Assembly (NCBI GenBank): GCA_007922305.1
Contig: ML677343.1
Span: 34,571,806 to 34,635,805 of the forward strand
Length of the DNA stretch: 64,000 nt
Direction of reading: 5' to 3'
From: Dermatemys mawii
Taxonomy: Eukaryota > Chordata > Testudines > Dermatemydidae
Shown here: positions 23,048-34,838 of the stretch, piece by piece
How positions within the stretch are numbered: the first letter of the stretch is position 1
How the letters are laid out: every line of letters begins with the position of its first letter
The notes under the pieces: model-generated
Seen by the model: only the letters and a program-made list of their open reading frames with translations
Databases searched by the model: none
Told to the model about the DNA's origin: nothing
Position numbers and translations under genes: made by a program

Positions 23048-25350
23048 GAATTGAAGCAGCAGCTTTCAGCCGTGAAGAACTGCTGTTGTGTTCAATATAC
23101 ATCCTAGATTTTTAGGTTACTTCATGTCCGCTTGTAGTTCATGAAAAATCTGCTAAGTATTTTGCTTCTTGGGCGTGAAGGCTGAGTATTCCTTGTGCCC
23201 TTTGTTACTGTGTTTCTGTATTTTGTTTTTAAAACAGTGTAATGTTCAAAAGCTACTGTGTTGTGCAACATCAGGATCTCCCAGAGAGAGAGAAAGATGT
23301 GGGGGTGAAAGTCAAGTGGTTAACAGGGAACCTGCAGACAATACAAGTGTTCATTGATCACAGTTCTCAGATTTTTATCATTGACTTAAACAATGACTTA
23401 AATGGGGCTGGGCTTCACCCACAGACACTGCAGCCAATAATGATGACAAAAGGCCATGTACATATATGTACACCTTGCCACACCCACTGTACCTCCTGAC
23501 TGACTGACCCTTCTCTCCTCAGCCCTGGGAACACTGGGCCCATTTAATCCAAAGAGCTATAACAGACCAACCAAATATCCGTACATGCCTTGGATTTGTC
23601 GTTTCTCGTTGGCTACTAATTCTCTTAAGCAGGACTGGCTGTAGGAACCAGCAGAGGACGCATGTGCTTGGGGCAGCACGTTCCGGCTGCCCTTTTGTGG
23701 GTTTTTGTTGGTTTTTTTTGCGCTTTGGTGGCATTTGGCCGCTTTTTTTTTTTCTTTGCTTTGGCGCTCTTGCTACCTGGGGTAGCAAAAAAGCTAGAGC
23801 CTGCCCTATACAGAGCTCGTCATGAACATGCTCATCATCTCTGCTAGGCCTGCTTGATCTGAGATGAAAGAAAAAACATGGTCAGTTAAGAAGTGACTGG
23901 GCTTCTGGTGTATGGGACAGGAGATCTGGGTAGAATTATCTCTGTAGCCCCAGAGATGTGTATAGAACCCTACAGAGAAATTAAGCACATAATACAAGTC
24001 CTTACCCTGTGGAGTCTATTTGCATAATTGTTTGTTTGTATGAATAATACAATAGCTTTCAGAAGCCCCAATCAAATCCAGGTCCCATTTGTGCTAGGTG
24101 CTGTATAAACACTTAGAACAAGGCAGCCTGTTCTGAAGCTCTGACAGTCTCATGAAGACCAAGAATTAAAATCTGAAGGAAGAAGGAATAGGTACAAGGG
24201 CTTCACAAAGGTGAGGGTGAGAATATGTCCGCAGCTGGCTTGTCCAGCGTTGTTTTTAAGTGTTATCGTTTATGTCTAACCCTTGTCAATTTTTTAAATT
24301 TTGAACTGTGCCTTTATTAACGAAAATTTGTGATAACTTTAGCCATATTCTGCCTTTGTTTACGGTTCTCACTCGTGGTTTTGTTTGTGTTTAGCCATGT
24401 GCCCTTTTGGAGTGGTTTTAGTTATATTTAACCAGAGCATTTTCTGTATTTTTAAAACATTATTTGTAACTTTTACTTTTTTCTGGGCAGGAGGAGATGG
24501 TAAACGGGAGACTCCAGTTGTTTTCCCTGTTAGGCTGAGGTTGAGGAAGCAGAGTCAGGGGCAGGGCTGGAATGGCAGAGCGGAGGTCTGTGTCGGAAGG
24601 CTCACCGGGAGGTTTGTGTCTGGGGTGGGGTTAGAAGGAAGAGAGCAGGTCTGGGAAGTGCCTGCCTGTCATCTCCAGTTTGTTGGATGTTTCTATAAAA
24701 TACAGTTGCTGTAAAAGCAACACTTCTGCTGTGTCTGTTTCTTTTTTCAGCCACATCTCCATTAGCTGAGAGAACCCTTGGAGGCAGCCCCTCCATCCTT
24801 CTAGGCATTTGCTTTACGTAAACCAGCCAGCAGACCGCTCTGTTAGTATTGATGTAGACATTACCACAAATCGCCACTTAGGGACCTGAAAGAATTGACT
24901 AACTGGTTTCAGATCCAATACACATAACTTGATCAGACGCAAAGTTTAAGTACACTTGCAGGCGTGCCAACTGCACCTACGCGGGAAGTGACTCTTCTGT
25001 GCGCTGGTTAAAGAGGCCCTGAGGGGAAACGATGAAAAAATAAAGATCTGGGGTTAAGACATTTACTACAGTGGTTTTAAAATGGAGTTAGTCTAAGTAT
25101 GAAAAAGTAAAACATCAGTGTGCTCTAGGAGACACATTCTGTCCTATACAGACTGGTTTTAATTCTTGTGAACCCTTGATAAAACTCGCCTTGGTTCAGG
25201 TTGTTGTCATTGTTACAGCAGCTTTGGGATCCTGGGGTCATCTGGTTCGATTCTTATGCACATTAAGGCCCCTTTATGTGATTCTGGCATTGACACCCAC
25301 TTTCAGCTCCCTTTTTGCCGCCAGCATGGTGTAAAGGGGCATTAGCGTAC
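23048..25350. other. Mostly unique DNA; one small MITE and one old repeat patch
   Basis: Apart from the element at 23631-23807, the words at about 24063-24135 (CCCCAATCAAATCC, GTGCTAGGTGCTGTATAAAC) resemble an old amniote dispersed repeat often found in reptile genomes. No gene is seen. The 109-residue frame at 24385-24714 has no motif. Confidence 0.35.
23631..23807. mobile_element. Small fold-back MITE-like repeat
   Basis: The left end AGGACTGGCTGTAGGAA is roughly the inverted complement of the right end AAGCTAGAGCCTGCCCT. The interior contains CTTGGGGCAGCAC facing GGGGTAGCAAAA, plus T-rich tracts. The same opening words (AGGGCTGGCTCC, AGGGCCAGCTCT) recur at 34057 and 44001. The family is not known to me. 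Confidence 0.4.
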
Positions 25351-26402
25351 AGAATCATAGAATATCAAGGTTGGAAGAGACCTCAGGAGGTCATCTAGTC
25401 CAACCCCCTGCTCAAAGCAGGACCAATCCCAACTAAATCATCCCAGCCAAGGCTTTGTGAAGACTGACCTGAAAAACCTCTAAGGAAAGAGATTCCACCA
25501 CCTCCCTCAGGAACCCATTCCAGTGCTTCACCACCCTCCTAGTGAAGGTTTTTCCTAATATCCAGCCAAAACCTCCCCAACTGCAACTTGTTCTGTCATC
25601 TGCTACCAATGAGAAGAATCTAGATCTGTTCTCTTTGGAACCCCCTTTCACGTAGTTGAAAGCAGCAATCAAATCTCCCCTCAGTCTTCTCTTCTGCAAA
25701 CTAAATAATCCCACTTCCTTCAGCCTCTTCTTGTATCTCATGTGCTTCAGCCCCCTAATCATTTTTGTTGCCCTCTGCTGGACTCTTTCAAATTTTTCCA
25801 CATCCTCTTTGTAGTGTAGGGCCCAAAACTGGACACAGTACTCCAGATGAGGCCTCACCAATGCCGAATTGAGGGGAATGATTACATCCCTCGATCTGCT
25901 GGAAATATCCCTACTTATACAACCCAAAATGCCGTTAGCCTTCTTGGCAACAAGGGCACACTGCTGACTCTTGTCCAGCTTCTTGTCCACTGTAACCCCT
26001 AGGTCCTTGTCTGCAGAACTGCTGCCTAGCCATTCAGTCCCTAGTCTGTAGCAGTGCATGGGATTCTTCCATCCTAAGTGCAGGACACTGCACTTGTCCT
26101 TGTTGAACAGCATCTAATTTCTTTTGGCCAAATCCTCTAATTTGTCTAGGTCCCTCTGTATCTTATCCCTACCCTCCAGCGTATCTACCACTCCTCCCAG
26201 TTTAGTGTCATCTGGAAACTTGCTGAGGGTGCAATCCACACCATCCTCCAGATCATTAAAGAAGATATTGAACAAAATCAGCCCCAGGATAGACCCTTGG
26301 GGCACTCCACAACTAGACTTTGAGCCATTGATCACTACTTGTTGAGCCTGACAATCTAGCCAGCTTTCTATCCACCTTATAGTCCATTCATCCAGAAGGG
26401 TG
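25351..26402 (-). mobile_element. CR1 LINE, second subfamily, antisense, about 1.05 kb
   Basis: The 3' end is at 25351 with AGAATCATAGAATATCAAGG, close to the classic avian-type CR1 tail. The text runs through the 3' UTR, then C-terminal and central RT coding. Truncation is at about 26402. Its 3' end and protein differ clearly from the copy at 19926, so two CR1 lineages have been active here. Confidence 0.88.
25433..26335 (-). pseudogene. CR1 RT C-terminal half with one in-frame stop
   Basis: Read on the minus strand from 26335, block B is [20 protein letters not shown] and the catalytic block is FPDDTKLG, where most CR1 proteins have FADD. A TAG at 26116-26114 replaces what is usually tryptophan after the AKRN segment. 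The same frame then continues for 226 residues (LEYCVQFWALHYKEDVEKFE, RVVKHWNGFLREVV) to a stop near 25433. It is a long undamaged frame for a 5'-truncated copy, suggesting moderate age. The upstream RT half is absent. Confidence 0.85.
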
Positions 26403-27251
26403 AGCCCATAGTGTCAGATCACCTGGGAAACAAGTGTGCTCCCCTTGCAGAAAAGTCTCAACTGTTCCATGTGTCACATCTTCCTCCATCTGTCTATCAA
26501 GCTGTCAGAGAGCAAGATGGCACTGGACTTCTGTGTTCACTAGTTTCTGGAAACTGATTATGGGAAGGCCAGTGCACAAGCTTGGAGCTGAATGGCGATG
26601 GCCATTGAAAACCTCCCTTTAAGAGAATGGTATTTTTGCAGGTCAGGGTGTAGGTCCATTGATGGTGCAGTGCACGTGGAGCTCCACAGGGAATAAATAT
26701 GGACGTTGATTTCCAGTCAGCCCCTGATCCTGCTGGTGGGGGCTCATGTCTCTGGTGGTTGCATGGGATGATACAAATCACATGCAAAATGTGGCACATC
26801 TCTTCTTTTGAATACTGGTCCAATAAGCCAATAGTTTGCCCAAAGTTGAGGTATGCAGTGAAAGAGAGTTGATACCATTACATGCAGAAGCTTTGAGGAA
26901 GACTTCTAGCACAAGCTTTCTGCCTGGCCAGAGGTGCTAAGAGAGCTCTCTAAACCCCCAGGAGTTCTGTGAAAGAGCAAGAAAGGATGCACTGGTGGGA
27001 AGTGACCTGAGCCCACAGCCCCTGGGAGGGATGAGTATGGGAAGCTCCTGAGTTCAGAAGGAGGCAAGCTGCAGAACCTCCTTAGCTTCATGCTCTTGCT
27101 CCTATCTAGATAATCTCATCCTGTAGTGTGTGATCAGCCTCACTGGAAACAAGGAATGAGAATACACTGATGCTTCTGTGTGCTCAGTCTAAAGCATGAA
27201 TAACTTCTCCATCTGTATGCTCTAGAACTAGCTGTTCCAGGAAGCAATCAT
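26403..27251. other. No identified feature
   Basis: No repeat or gene is recognised. Frames at 26497-26823 and 26906-27091 on the minus strand show no motif. Confidence 0.4.
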
Positions 27252-27254
27252 TTA

Positions 27255-27538
27255 GGGCTTGTCTTCACTACAGCAGGGAGGGATCGATCTTATGGCGATC
27301 GATTTATCGCATCTCGTCAAGATGCGATAAATCGATCCCCAGCAGCGCCCCCATCGACTCTGGAACTCCAGTTCACCAAACGGTGAAAGCTGGAGCCGAT
27401 GGGGGAGCGCGCCGCCAACCGCCGCCGCCATGAGGACGGCAGGTAAGTCGGCTGTAGAGACACCGATTTCAGCTACGTTATTAATGTAGCTGAAATTGCG
27501 TATCTACAGCCGATCCCTCCGCTAGTGAAGACCAGCCC
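27255..27538. mobile_element. Harbinger-type MITE, 284 bp, copy 2 of twin-hairpin family
   Basis: It is flanked by TTA at 27252-27254 and 27539-27541. The ends are GGGCTTGTCTTCACTA and TAGTGAAGACCAGCCC. It has a central-left palindrome (GATCGATTTATCGCATCT facing GATGCGATAAATCGATC) and a right palindrome (TTCAGCTACGTT facing AATGTAGCTGAA). Ends, length and both hairpins agree with 10878-11166. This copy's first hairpin is better preserved. Confidence 0.85.
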
Positions 27539-27541
27539 TTA

Positions 27542-27964
27542 AGTTGTTAAGAGATTGCTTTTTATACACTTTGTCCCAATAGAGCATTTGACCAGTTTAT
27601 ATGCAAATCACTGAATGGATCTTGTATTCTTTAATAGACTTAATTCATTCTTTATTCTGCCTGAGCACTGCCTGCTCAATATCCTTTCCTGATTTTGGTT
27701 TGGTAGTATAACGAGACTTGTATTTTTATATCCATACAAATTCTACAGTGTGGTACTTTGCATTGAGAAATGTTATTTCATTAAATTCTATGGACTTTTT
27801 AAAGTGTAGTGCTGTTCACCTTTATGTCTGAGTTTGCCCTTCCTCTAAAGTCTGTAGCCAGGTATTAGAGTAAGCCATTGTTTTTGCCATTCTGTTGTGT
27901 TTTATAAATGCCTATAAAGCCAGGGGCCTCTTCCATTGCCAAGCATTCTAGCTCATTTATTTTT
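27542..27964. other. No identified feature
   Basis: AT-rich sequence with no repeat or coding signature. Confidence 0.4.
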
Positions 27965-28364
27965 CTTTAAAGTAGGGCTGTCGATTAATCGCAGTTAACT
28001 CACCTAATTAACTCAAAAATTAATTGTGATTTGAAAAAATTAATTGTGGTTAATCGCAGCTTTAATCACACTGATAAACAATAGAATACCAATTGAAATT
28101 TATTAACTCTTTTGGATGTTTTTCTACATTTTCAGTTATGTTGATTTCAGTTACAATACAGGATACAAAGTATACACTTCTCATTTTATATTACTGTGTT
28201 TACAAATATTTGCACTATCAAAATGATAAACAAAAGAAACAGTATTTTTCAATTCATCTTATACAAGTACTGTAGTGCAGTCTCTTTATCGTGAAAGTGC
28301 AATTTACAAATATAGATTTTTTTTTGTTACGTAACTGCACTCCATAATAAACTAATGTAAAACT

Positions 28365-28574
28365 TTAAAGCCTACAAGTCCACTTAGTCCTACGTTTTGT
28401 TAGCCAATCGCTAAGACAAACAAGTTTGTTTACATTTATGGGAGATAATGCTGCCCCCTTCTTATTTACAAAATCACCAGAAAGTGAGAACAGGCATTCA
28501 AATGGAGCTTTCGTAGCCGGCATTGCAAGGTATTTACGTGCCAGATAGGCTAAACATTCGTATGGCCCCTTCAT
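28365..28574 (-). pseudogene. hAT transposase C-terminal dimerisation fragment (left arm)
   Basis: The 69 residues carry the hAT C-terminal signature: LAYLARKYLAMPATKAPFE, CLFSLSGDFVNKK and LSPINVNKLVCLSDWL. In hAT transposases this region mediates dimerisation. No stop interrupts it, although nothing upstream of it in this orientation is coding. It reads better than the homologous piece in the right arm near 29390-29500. Confidence 0.75.
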
Positions 28575-28639
28575 GCTTTGACCGCCATTTCAGAGGACAT
28601 GCTGACGACACTAATTAAAAATGTGTTAATTAAATTTGT

Positions 28640-29506
28640 GACTCAGTGCTTGGGGGAGAACTGTATGTCCCTTGTTCTGTTTTACCCACATTCTGCCATA
28701 CATTTCACGTTATAGCAGTCTCAGACGATGACTCGACACGTTGTTTGATTTACGAACACTGTCACTCCAGATTTGACAAAACACAAAAATAGCTACAGTG
28801 CTCGACCCAGGGTTTAAGAATCTGAAGTGCCTTCCAAAATCTGAGAGGGGTGAGGTGTGGAGCATGCTTTCAGAAGTCTTTAAAGAGCAACACTCTGATG
28901 TGGAAACTACAGAACCCGAACCCCCCAAAAAGAAATCAACCTTCTACAAAAGCAATTTTTCCTCCCTTGGTATTGACACCTCCTCATCAGTTATTGGGAG
29001 TGGACTATATCTACCTGACTGAATTGGCCTTCAACATTGGTTCTCCACTTGTAAGTTAACTCCCTTCTCTTCATGTGCCAAGATATATATTTATGCCTGT
29101 ATCTGTAATTTTCACTCCATGCATCTGAAGAATTGGGTTTTTTTACCCTTGAAAGCTTATGCCAAAATAAATCTGCTAGTCCTTAAGGTGCCATCGGACT
29201 CCCCATTATTTTTGTGGATACAGACTAACATGGCTACCCGTCTGAACCACATCTGACTCAGATGATGAAAATGAAGATATGTTGGTCTGCACTTCTTTGG
29301 ATGGTTACTGAGCAGAACCCATCCTCAGCATGGGCACCAGCGCTCTGGAATGGTGGATGAAGGGACATATGAATCTTGAGTGCATCTGGCTTGTAAATAT
29401 CTTGCGATGCTGGCTGCAACAGTGTCACAAGAATGCCTATTCTCACTTTCAGGTAACATTGTAAACAGACTTGTTTGTCTGAGCGATAGGCTGAAAAAGA
29501 AGTAGG
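28640..29506 (+). pseudogene. hAT transposase fragment (right part), decayed
   Basis: The 28798-29022 frame reads LDPGFKNLKCLPKSERGEVW, followed by an acidic, proline-rich stretch (TEPEPPKKK). These are features of the region before the C-terminal dimerisation domain. After the PLE insertion at 29037-29247 the homologous text resumes (ATCTGACTCAGATGATGAA). It runs to a degenerate copy of the C-terminal domain ending with AAGAAGTAG at about 29497-29505. Deletions and stops make it non-coding. Confidence 0.65.
29037..29247 (+). mobile_element. Penelope-like element tail fragment inside the hAT
   Basis: It contains ACCCTTGAAAGCTTATGCC, AAATAAATCTGCTAGTC, AAGGTGCCATCGGACTCC and GATACAGACTAACATGGCTA. 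These correspond to the 3' ends of the PLEs at 43860-43980 and 42350-42480. It has no coding sequence. Since it splits recognisable hAT text, it is younger than the hAT. Confidence 0.75.
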
Positions 29507-29897
29507 ACTGAGTGGACTTGTAAACCTTGGTTTTACATTATTTTATTTTTAATGCAGTTATTTTTTATACATAATTTTACATTTGTAAGTTCAACTTTCA
29601 TGATAAAGAGATTGCACCATAGTATTTGTATTAGGTGAATTAAAATATACTATTTATTTTGTTTTTTACAGTGAAATATTTGTAATAAAAAATAAATTTA
29701 AAGTGAGCACTGTACACTTTGTATTCTGTGTTGTAACCGAAATCAATATACTTGAAAATGTAGAAAACACCCAAAAAATTTACATAAATGATATTCTATT
29801 ATTGTTTAACAGTGTGATTAATTGCAGTTAATTTTTTATTAATCACGTGATTAATCACGATTATTTTTTTTAATCGCTTGACTGCCCTACTTTTACG

Positions 29898-30419
29898 CTT
29901 TTGCATTGGTATAATTTTTGGCTATTATGTCTATTTTTTACTGTGTTACTTTCCAGAGCATGCATCTGGAATCTCAACCTATCTACTCTCCAGTTCAGCT
30001 GCAGTTTTTGTCCTATCCTGTAGTGCTGACATTTAAGAGAAAAAGTAAATAACATTTAAAATCTTAAAGACTTCAGCCCTGCTTTTATTAGAAGTAACAC
30101 AATTAAATAAAGTGGGTATGCAGGAGAGAGGAAATGGAAATGAATAAGACTTTGCAGTTTGGAGTGTTTTTTCCTATGATGCCTCCTTTCTTCTTGTTAA
30201 TTTCTCTGTTGAACCCATGAGAGACCAGAACAGTGAGACTTGGGTCTTATCATTCATATCTTGACGTATACAGAAAGGAAGACAAGAAACAATTCAGAAT
30301 TCCTTTATCACTGTGCCTTGCCTTCCCACCACTTTCGGAGGTAGGAAGGGATTGCATTTGTGGCATCTGGCAAGACTGTGCCTACTGAGTTGTTTAAATT
30401 TACATGTGACACAACACAG
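29898..30419. other. No identified feature
   Basis: No gene or repeat is recognised. Confidence 0.4.
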
Positions 30420-30499
30420 CAGTGGTTCCTTCCTAATCTTGCAGCCCAATCAGCACACAGCAGCAGCCCATATGACATCATCAGAGCCATATCAGTAGT

Positions 30500-30534
<35 letters not shown>

Positions 30535-30610
30535 TTGTGTGGCTGCAGCCCACATACACATAGAGAGCTGCATGTGTGGCCCACAATGGTAAATAGGTTA
30601 AGAACCACAG
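30420..30610. mobile_element. Short hAT-type MITE carrying a GATA microsatellite
   Basis: The left end is CAGTGGTTCCTTCCTAATC. The right end, GGTTAAGAACCACAG, approximately mirrors it. Inside, GGCTGCAGCCCACATACACA and GTGTGGCCCACAATGG are words of a reptile hAT MITE. A (GATA)n tract at about 30500-30535 has expanded within it. No clear 8-bp TSD. Confidence 0.55.
30500..30535. repeat. (GATA)n microsatellite
   Basis: About eight uninterrupted tetranucleotides. Confidence 0.95.
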
Positions 30611-33600
30611 AGACCTGATCTCAGCTCAGTGTCACCTACTATCTCATTGAGGCCGTCTGGGAAGCCAGCAATGAAAGCCTATGGGGAACCTGAACTGCAC
30701 ATTCTTAGAGGGAAGCTATGGACTAAGGCGCTGAATGTTTTTTGACACACAAATTTGTGGTTTCCCAACGTATGAGTCTAAGCCAGAAAGTTGGAAGCTG
30801 AGACTTTGTAGAGCAGGAGAGAGCAGGGTCGGGAGATTATTACATGGTGGGGGGCGGGGTTACGGGCTGCCAGCCTCCACTCCAAACTCCACTTCGCCTC
30901 CAGCATTTATAATGGTGTTAAATAAATAAGCAAGTGTTTTTAATTTGTAAGGGGCCTTGCTGTGTGAAAGGAGTCACCAGTACAATAGTTTGACTACCCC
31001 ATTGTGGGAGATCACAGCAGTTCCATGTCAGTCTGCACACTGGAACTTGGAAACGTGACAGGCAAGAAAGGTGGAAGGGAAGGAGGACAAAATAAAACCA
31101 CTCACTGGGAAATGCAGCTGTGTGTGCAGGAAATCTAGGTGCTTCCCGACGAGTGACAGTAAATGTTTTTTCTCTGACTTTGGCTCAAGCAGCTAAATGT
31201 TGTGAATGGCAGAGGCAGAGGAAGCTGGAATTGCTGCTGCAGGTCCATATTTTGTATTCCCTAAAATTTCATATTGCTATGAAAGCCCAAGCATGGTTCA
31301 GCAGGGGACTGAAGAGCGTTTTCTTATTGCTAAACAGAAAGTATTAACAGCACAATCTAGAAATAACAAAAATAAAAAAGGTGGGGGTGGGGGAAAGAGA
31401 AAGCAAAGCACAGAAAAGAAAAGACGGCTGCCTGCTCTTTTCTTCTTGGTATTATTTGTGACAAAGCCCTTGGTCCATTTTTCTTCATAATTTGCAGGAC
31501 TCCTAATGGGAACAGCACCTCCCAATTACCATGGCTGCCAAAGGCTAATTTGGTTACCCTCAGAATCCACAATAGAGTAACTGTGTCGGCCCTTTGTAGA
31601 TATTTGCATACTATACATACCAGGAATGTAAAACAGCTGCCTGGTCCCTATTCCACTATCATGGCAATTATGGGTCATTAGCTTTCTCTTTCTTTTCTTT
31701 TCTTTTCTTTTCTTTTCTTTTCTTTTCTTTTCTTTTCTTTTCTTTTTCCAGGCAGTAGACAGGAACTGCCTTATTTTATTTGAAGAGTTGGAGGCTGATA
31801 AACTGCCACTTGAGTGGTGTTAGCACACCTCTGTTCTTTTATTTCTTGATTACTGCCTCCTTCTTTCTTTTCTTTTTAGGGCCTTCCCCAAAAGAATTTG
31901 TGTGTGTGTGTTTTCAAGAGGTGTGTCTGAGTTCAAGGGGGACGTGTGCACTTTGTGCTGGTTGTGAAGGGGTTTCTACTTGGGGACTGTGAGGAGCAGC
32001 TTTCCTAGTGGCAAAGCAAAAGCACAGGGCTTTGAGCAGCAGCGTGTGCTTGCACTTGTCTTGTATGTTCCAGTCAGCCACTTCCTGTCAACACTTTCCT
32101 TCTGCTGGGATACACTCAAGGGCTTCTGCTGAAACTGTTACAGATTACCGTGGGCCCGGGAATTAAAGGAAGGGACAGAAAGAAAGCTGATCTGAATTTG
32201 TTTTGCATTCAATTTGTCAAATGATCAGAGGCTTTAAATAGTTTCACTCCTTTTGTTCTGAGCAATTTTTAGTCTTGTGGTAGTTTACACGGAAGTAGTG
32301 GGATTGCACAGACAGATTTTTGTGGGGGGAGCTGGTAATTATATTGACAATATGGATACTTTGAAAGGCCCAAAGCTTTTGTGTTGTTTTGTTAAAGCAA
32401 ATAAGGTAAAGCAGAAATGTAAATTGCATTTCCAGGTTCACATTAGAGGTTTGCAAATAATACTGAGCTAATGGTTATTGCAAAGGCAAATAGCACTGGG
32501 ATCAATAGTCTATACAGTAGAAGGCAATACCTCTCTCTCTTTTAATCACCTCATTGCAGAAATGGCATTGAAATTTGAAATCTCATTTTCTCCATTTGTA
32601 CAAATTGAACATAAATCATTCTGAGTGAGGGGAGAGGGCAGGCAACTTCACTCTTTGTGGGATTGCATCGCTAATTAGGCTGGGGGAAGCCGAGGAGAGA
32701 GCGGGCCGTAAGCAGGTGTTGCGGTAAATACAGAGCCGTGGAGGAAGGAGGGCTTGCTCTTCCTTTGGCTTTATTTGTGTCCTGTTCCTCTGTGCGTGGA
32801 AGGAAAGAAATGAGCAGAGGTGGACAAACGATCACAGCAAAAGGCTCAAATCATTATTTGTTCAGTATGAGAGTTGTGAGTCTGTCTGCCTGATGCTGAA
32901 CAGAGCACAAAGGCAGATGCTGTCCCTGTCCCAAGGACCTGGTGCTCTAGGTGGGGAGCCTGCCATAGCGAAGGGGGGTAGCCTTAGCTACCCCACAGAA
33001 ACCTACCCAGGAGCTGGGGTGTGTTTAAGTGCCCAAAGAGATGGGTGGGGAGCCCAAAGACAGCAACATCCCTGCCTCGTAGAATAAAAGTCAGTCTGGG
33101 CTCACCTACTTTCTCTTCTGCTTGGAAAACTCCTTGCTATCAATCACTGTAAATCCTGACTTTCTGGATGGGAGAGGAGACACCCTGGCAGCCTGTTGCT
33201 GTGTAAGCACCCCCTCAACACCCAGCTTATCCGACATGAGTCAGGACATCAGACTATTCAGCTAAGTGGGATAGCTGCTGGGTAAGTGATACAGGTTGAG
33301 AGACAGAACTGAGATTTGGATTAAAGGGGTTTAGATGAACAGGGTTTTATTTGTCTATGCAGAAAGGATATTACAGTAGGTATTATGAAAGGAGGAGTCG
33401 GTGACTACCAAAGGTTCATGCAGTGTGGCTGGGTACCAAGTGTAACCCAATGGATAATGACTTTAACCTATTCACTCACAGTCCCAGAGATTTATCACTA
33501 TCCCTGTATTTTTCCATCACTTTCCTGCATTGTAAACCATGATAATAGGGGATAAAATAGATAACTTCCTGGGAGAAACTGCCATTAGGTCTTACCATCG

Positions 33601-34774
33601 ACATTCAGTCTCACCAATTGCAATAGCTGCACAAGAACAAAATAAAATAATAATAACTAGAAAATAAGGAGCAAACAGTGAGCCACTCCAAGCTTCTAGC
33701 AGAGAAGAACTCAAACCATCTGAGAGGCCGATCTCAAACAGGGGTCGAAATCCGACCACACGGGCCACACCAGTACATTGGTTGACCGGAATAATTGGCT
33801 CAAAAAGAGAGACTGAAATAATTTCAACTGCTGGGTTTAAGAAAAGTTATTTTAAAATGTGAGCGGGGATACTTCCTCTTGGGGAAAGAGAAACCAAGTG
33901 GTTATCTGAGAGGGAGTGAGCTTGCATAGGATCTGCTGTAACAGCATTCTCAAAAAAGGTTTGCTCCTACAGCCTAGGCCAGACTGTGCCTTGGCCCCTG
34001 CAGAAGGAACTTTCTCCAGTCTGCGCAAGGTCCAGGCACAAATTCTGTCCTACATTCAGGGCTGGCTCCAGGCTAGTGGCTCCTGAGATGAACACCACAC
34101 CCCGGAGGGTGAAGCAGGAGAGTCTATCGTACCCTGCTGAAGGGTGATGCAGCGGCAGGGTCGTATGGCTCTGCCTTCGCAGTTTTCCGAGCACTCCAGT
34201 TAATGTCTGACCTCCCCGAGGGCAGCACTAGAGAGAACTACCTTGCTCCATGGTAGAACATGCCAAGTGGTTCTGAGTGCCTCATGGTAGCAACAAACGT
34301 GGGACCCCAGTGAGTGTGTGGTCAGCACCTCGAGCAATGAGGTTAGCCCGTTCTGCTTGTCTGCCTTACGTTGGATACATTTGAAGAATATCCAGAACAT
34401 GTTGTGAAGAAAAACATAATTTTTAATTAAAACCCTGTGCACTGAGAGTGTCCGAGGAAAGGGAGGGGGAACTGCTAGAGGGTTTGAACTAAAAACCTGT
34501 TAGACTAGGTGTGGATCTGAGTGTTGGGGCACCGCCGATTGTGTAGCAAGTGGCTGTTCAGGGGAACATTTATTTAAATGTTTATTGAGTTCTTGGGAGA
34601 GTTGTAAATGTGCCCGTCTCATTGTTTCTGTTGCTTGTACGCAAAATTTAAAAAGTTAAGTAACTTGATGTCAGATATTAACTGAAACAGCCTCCTGCAT
34701 AAAGCCCATTAATTACCCTGGGCTTCCCAGACACTCAGATCTAGAGACTGTCAGCATAAATACACAGCCCATTT
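30611..34774. other. Unique DNA with one long pentanucleotide repeat
   Basis: A (TTTTC)n array lies at 31689-31747. The stretch 32560-32760 has no repeat signature and includes GATTGCATCGCTAATTAGGC; it could be conserved non-coding DNA. Words near 34057 (AGGGCTGGCTCC) echo the small MITE at 23631. No gene is seen. Confidence 0.35.
31689..31747. repeat. (TTTTC)n microsatellite
   Basis: About 11 near-perfect copies of CTTTT. It is a polypyrimidine mirror repeat. The same unit recurs at 46001-46048. Confidence 0.95.
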
Positions 34775-34838
34775 CAACTTGGGGGTTGGGCTAGATGACC
34801 TCCTGAAGTCTCTTCCAACTCTAATCTTCTCTGATTAT
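34775..34838 (+). mobile_element. CR1 3'-end fragment
   Basis: GGGCTAGATGACCTCCTGAA and TCTTCCAACTCTAATCTTCT are the complement of the AGGTTGGAAGAGACCTCAGG tail seen at 25370. It is a 60-bp remnant of the second CR1 subfamily, in sense orientation. Confidence 0.75.

Larger units (their letters stand above)
27973..29889. mobile_element. Composite hAT transposon with inverted 3' arms, 1.9 kb
   Basis: The ends are TAGGGCTGTCGATTAATCG and AATCGCTTGACTGCCCTA. The flanks CTTTAAAG (27965-27972) and CTTTTACG (29890-29897) agree at 6 of 8 positions, as for a decayed hAT TSD. The left arm (27973 to about 28615) is a transposase 3' end in antisense. The right part (about 28620-29889) is transposase sequence in sense, running through the same 3' end. 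Both outer ends are therefore copies of one transposase terminus. A PLE tail interrupts it at 29037-29247. The element is non-autonomous. Confidence 0.75.
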
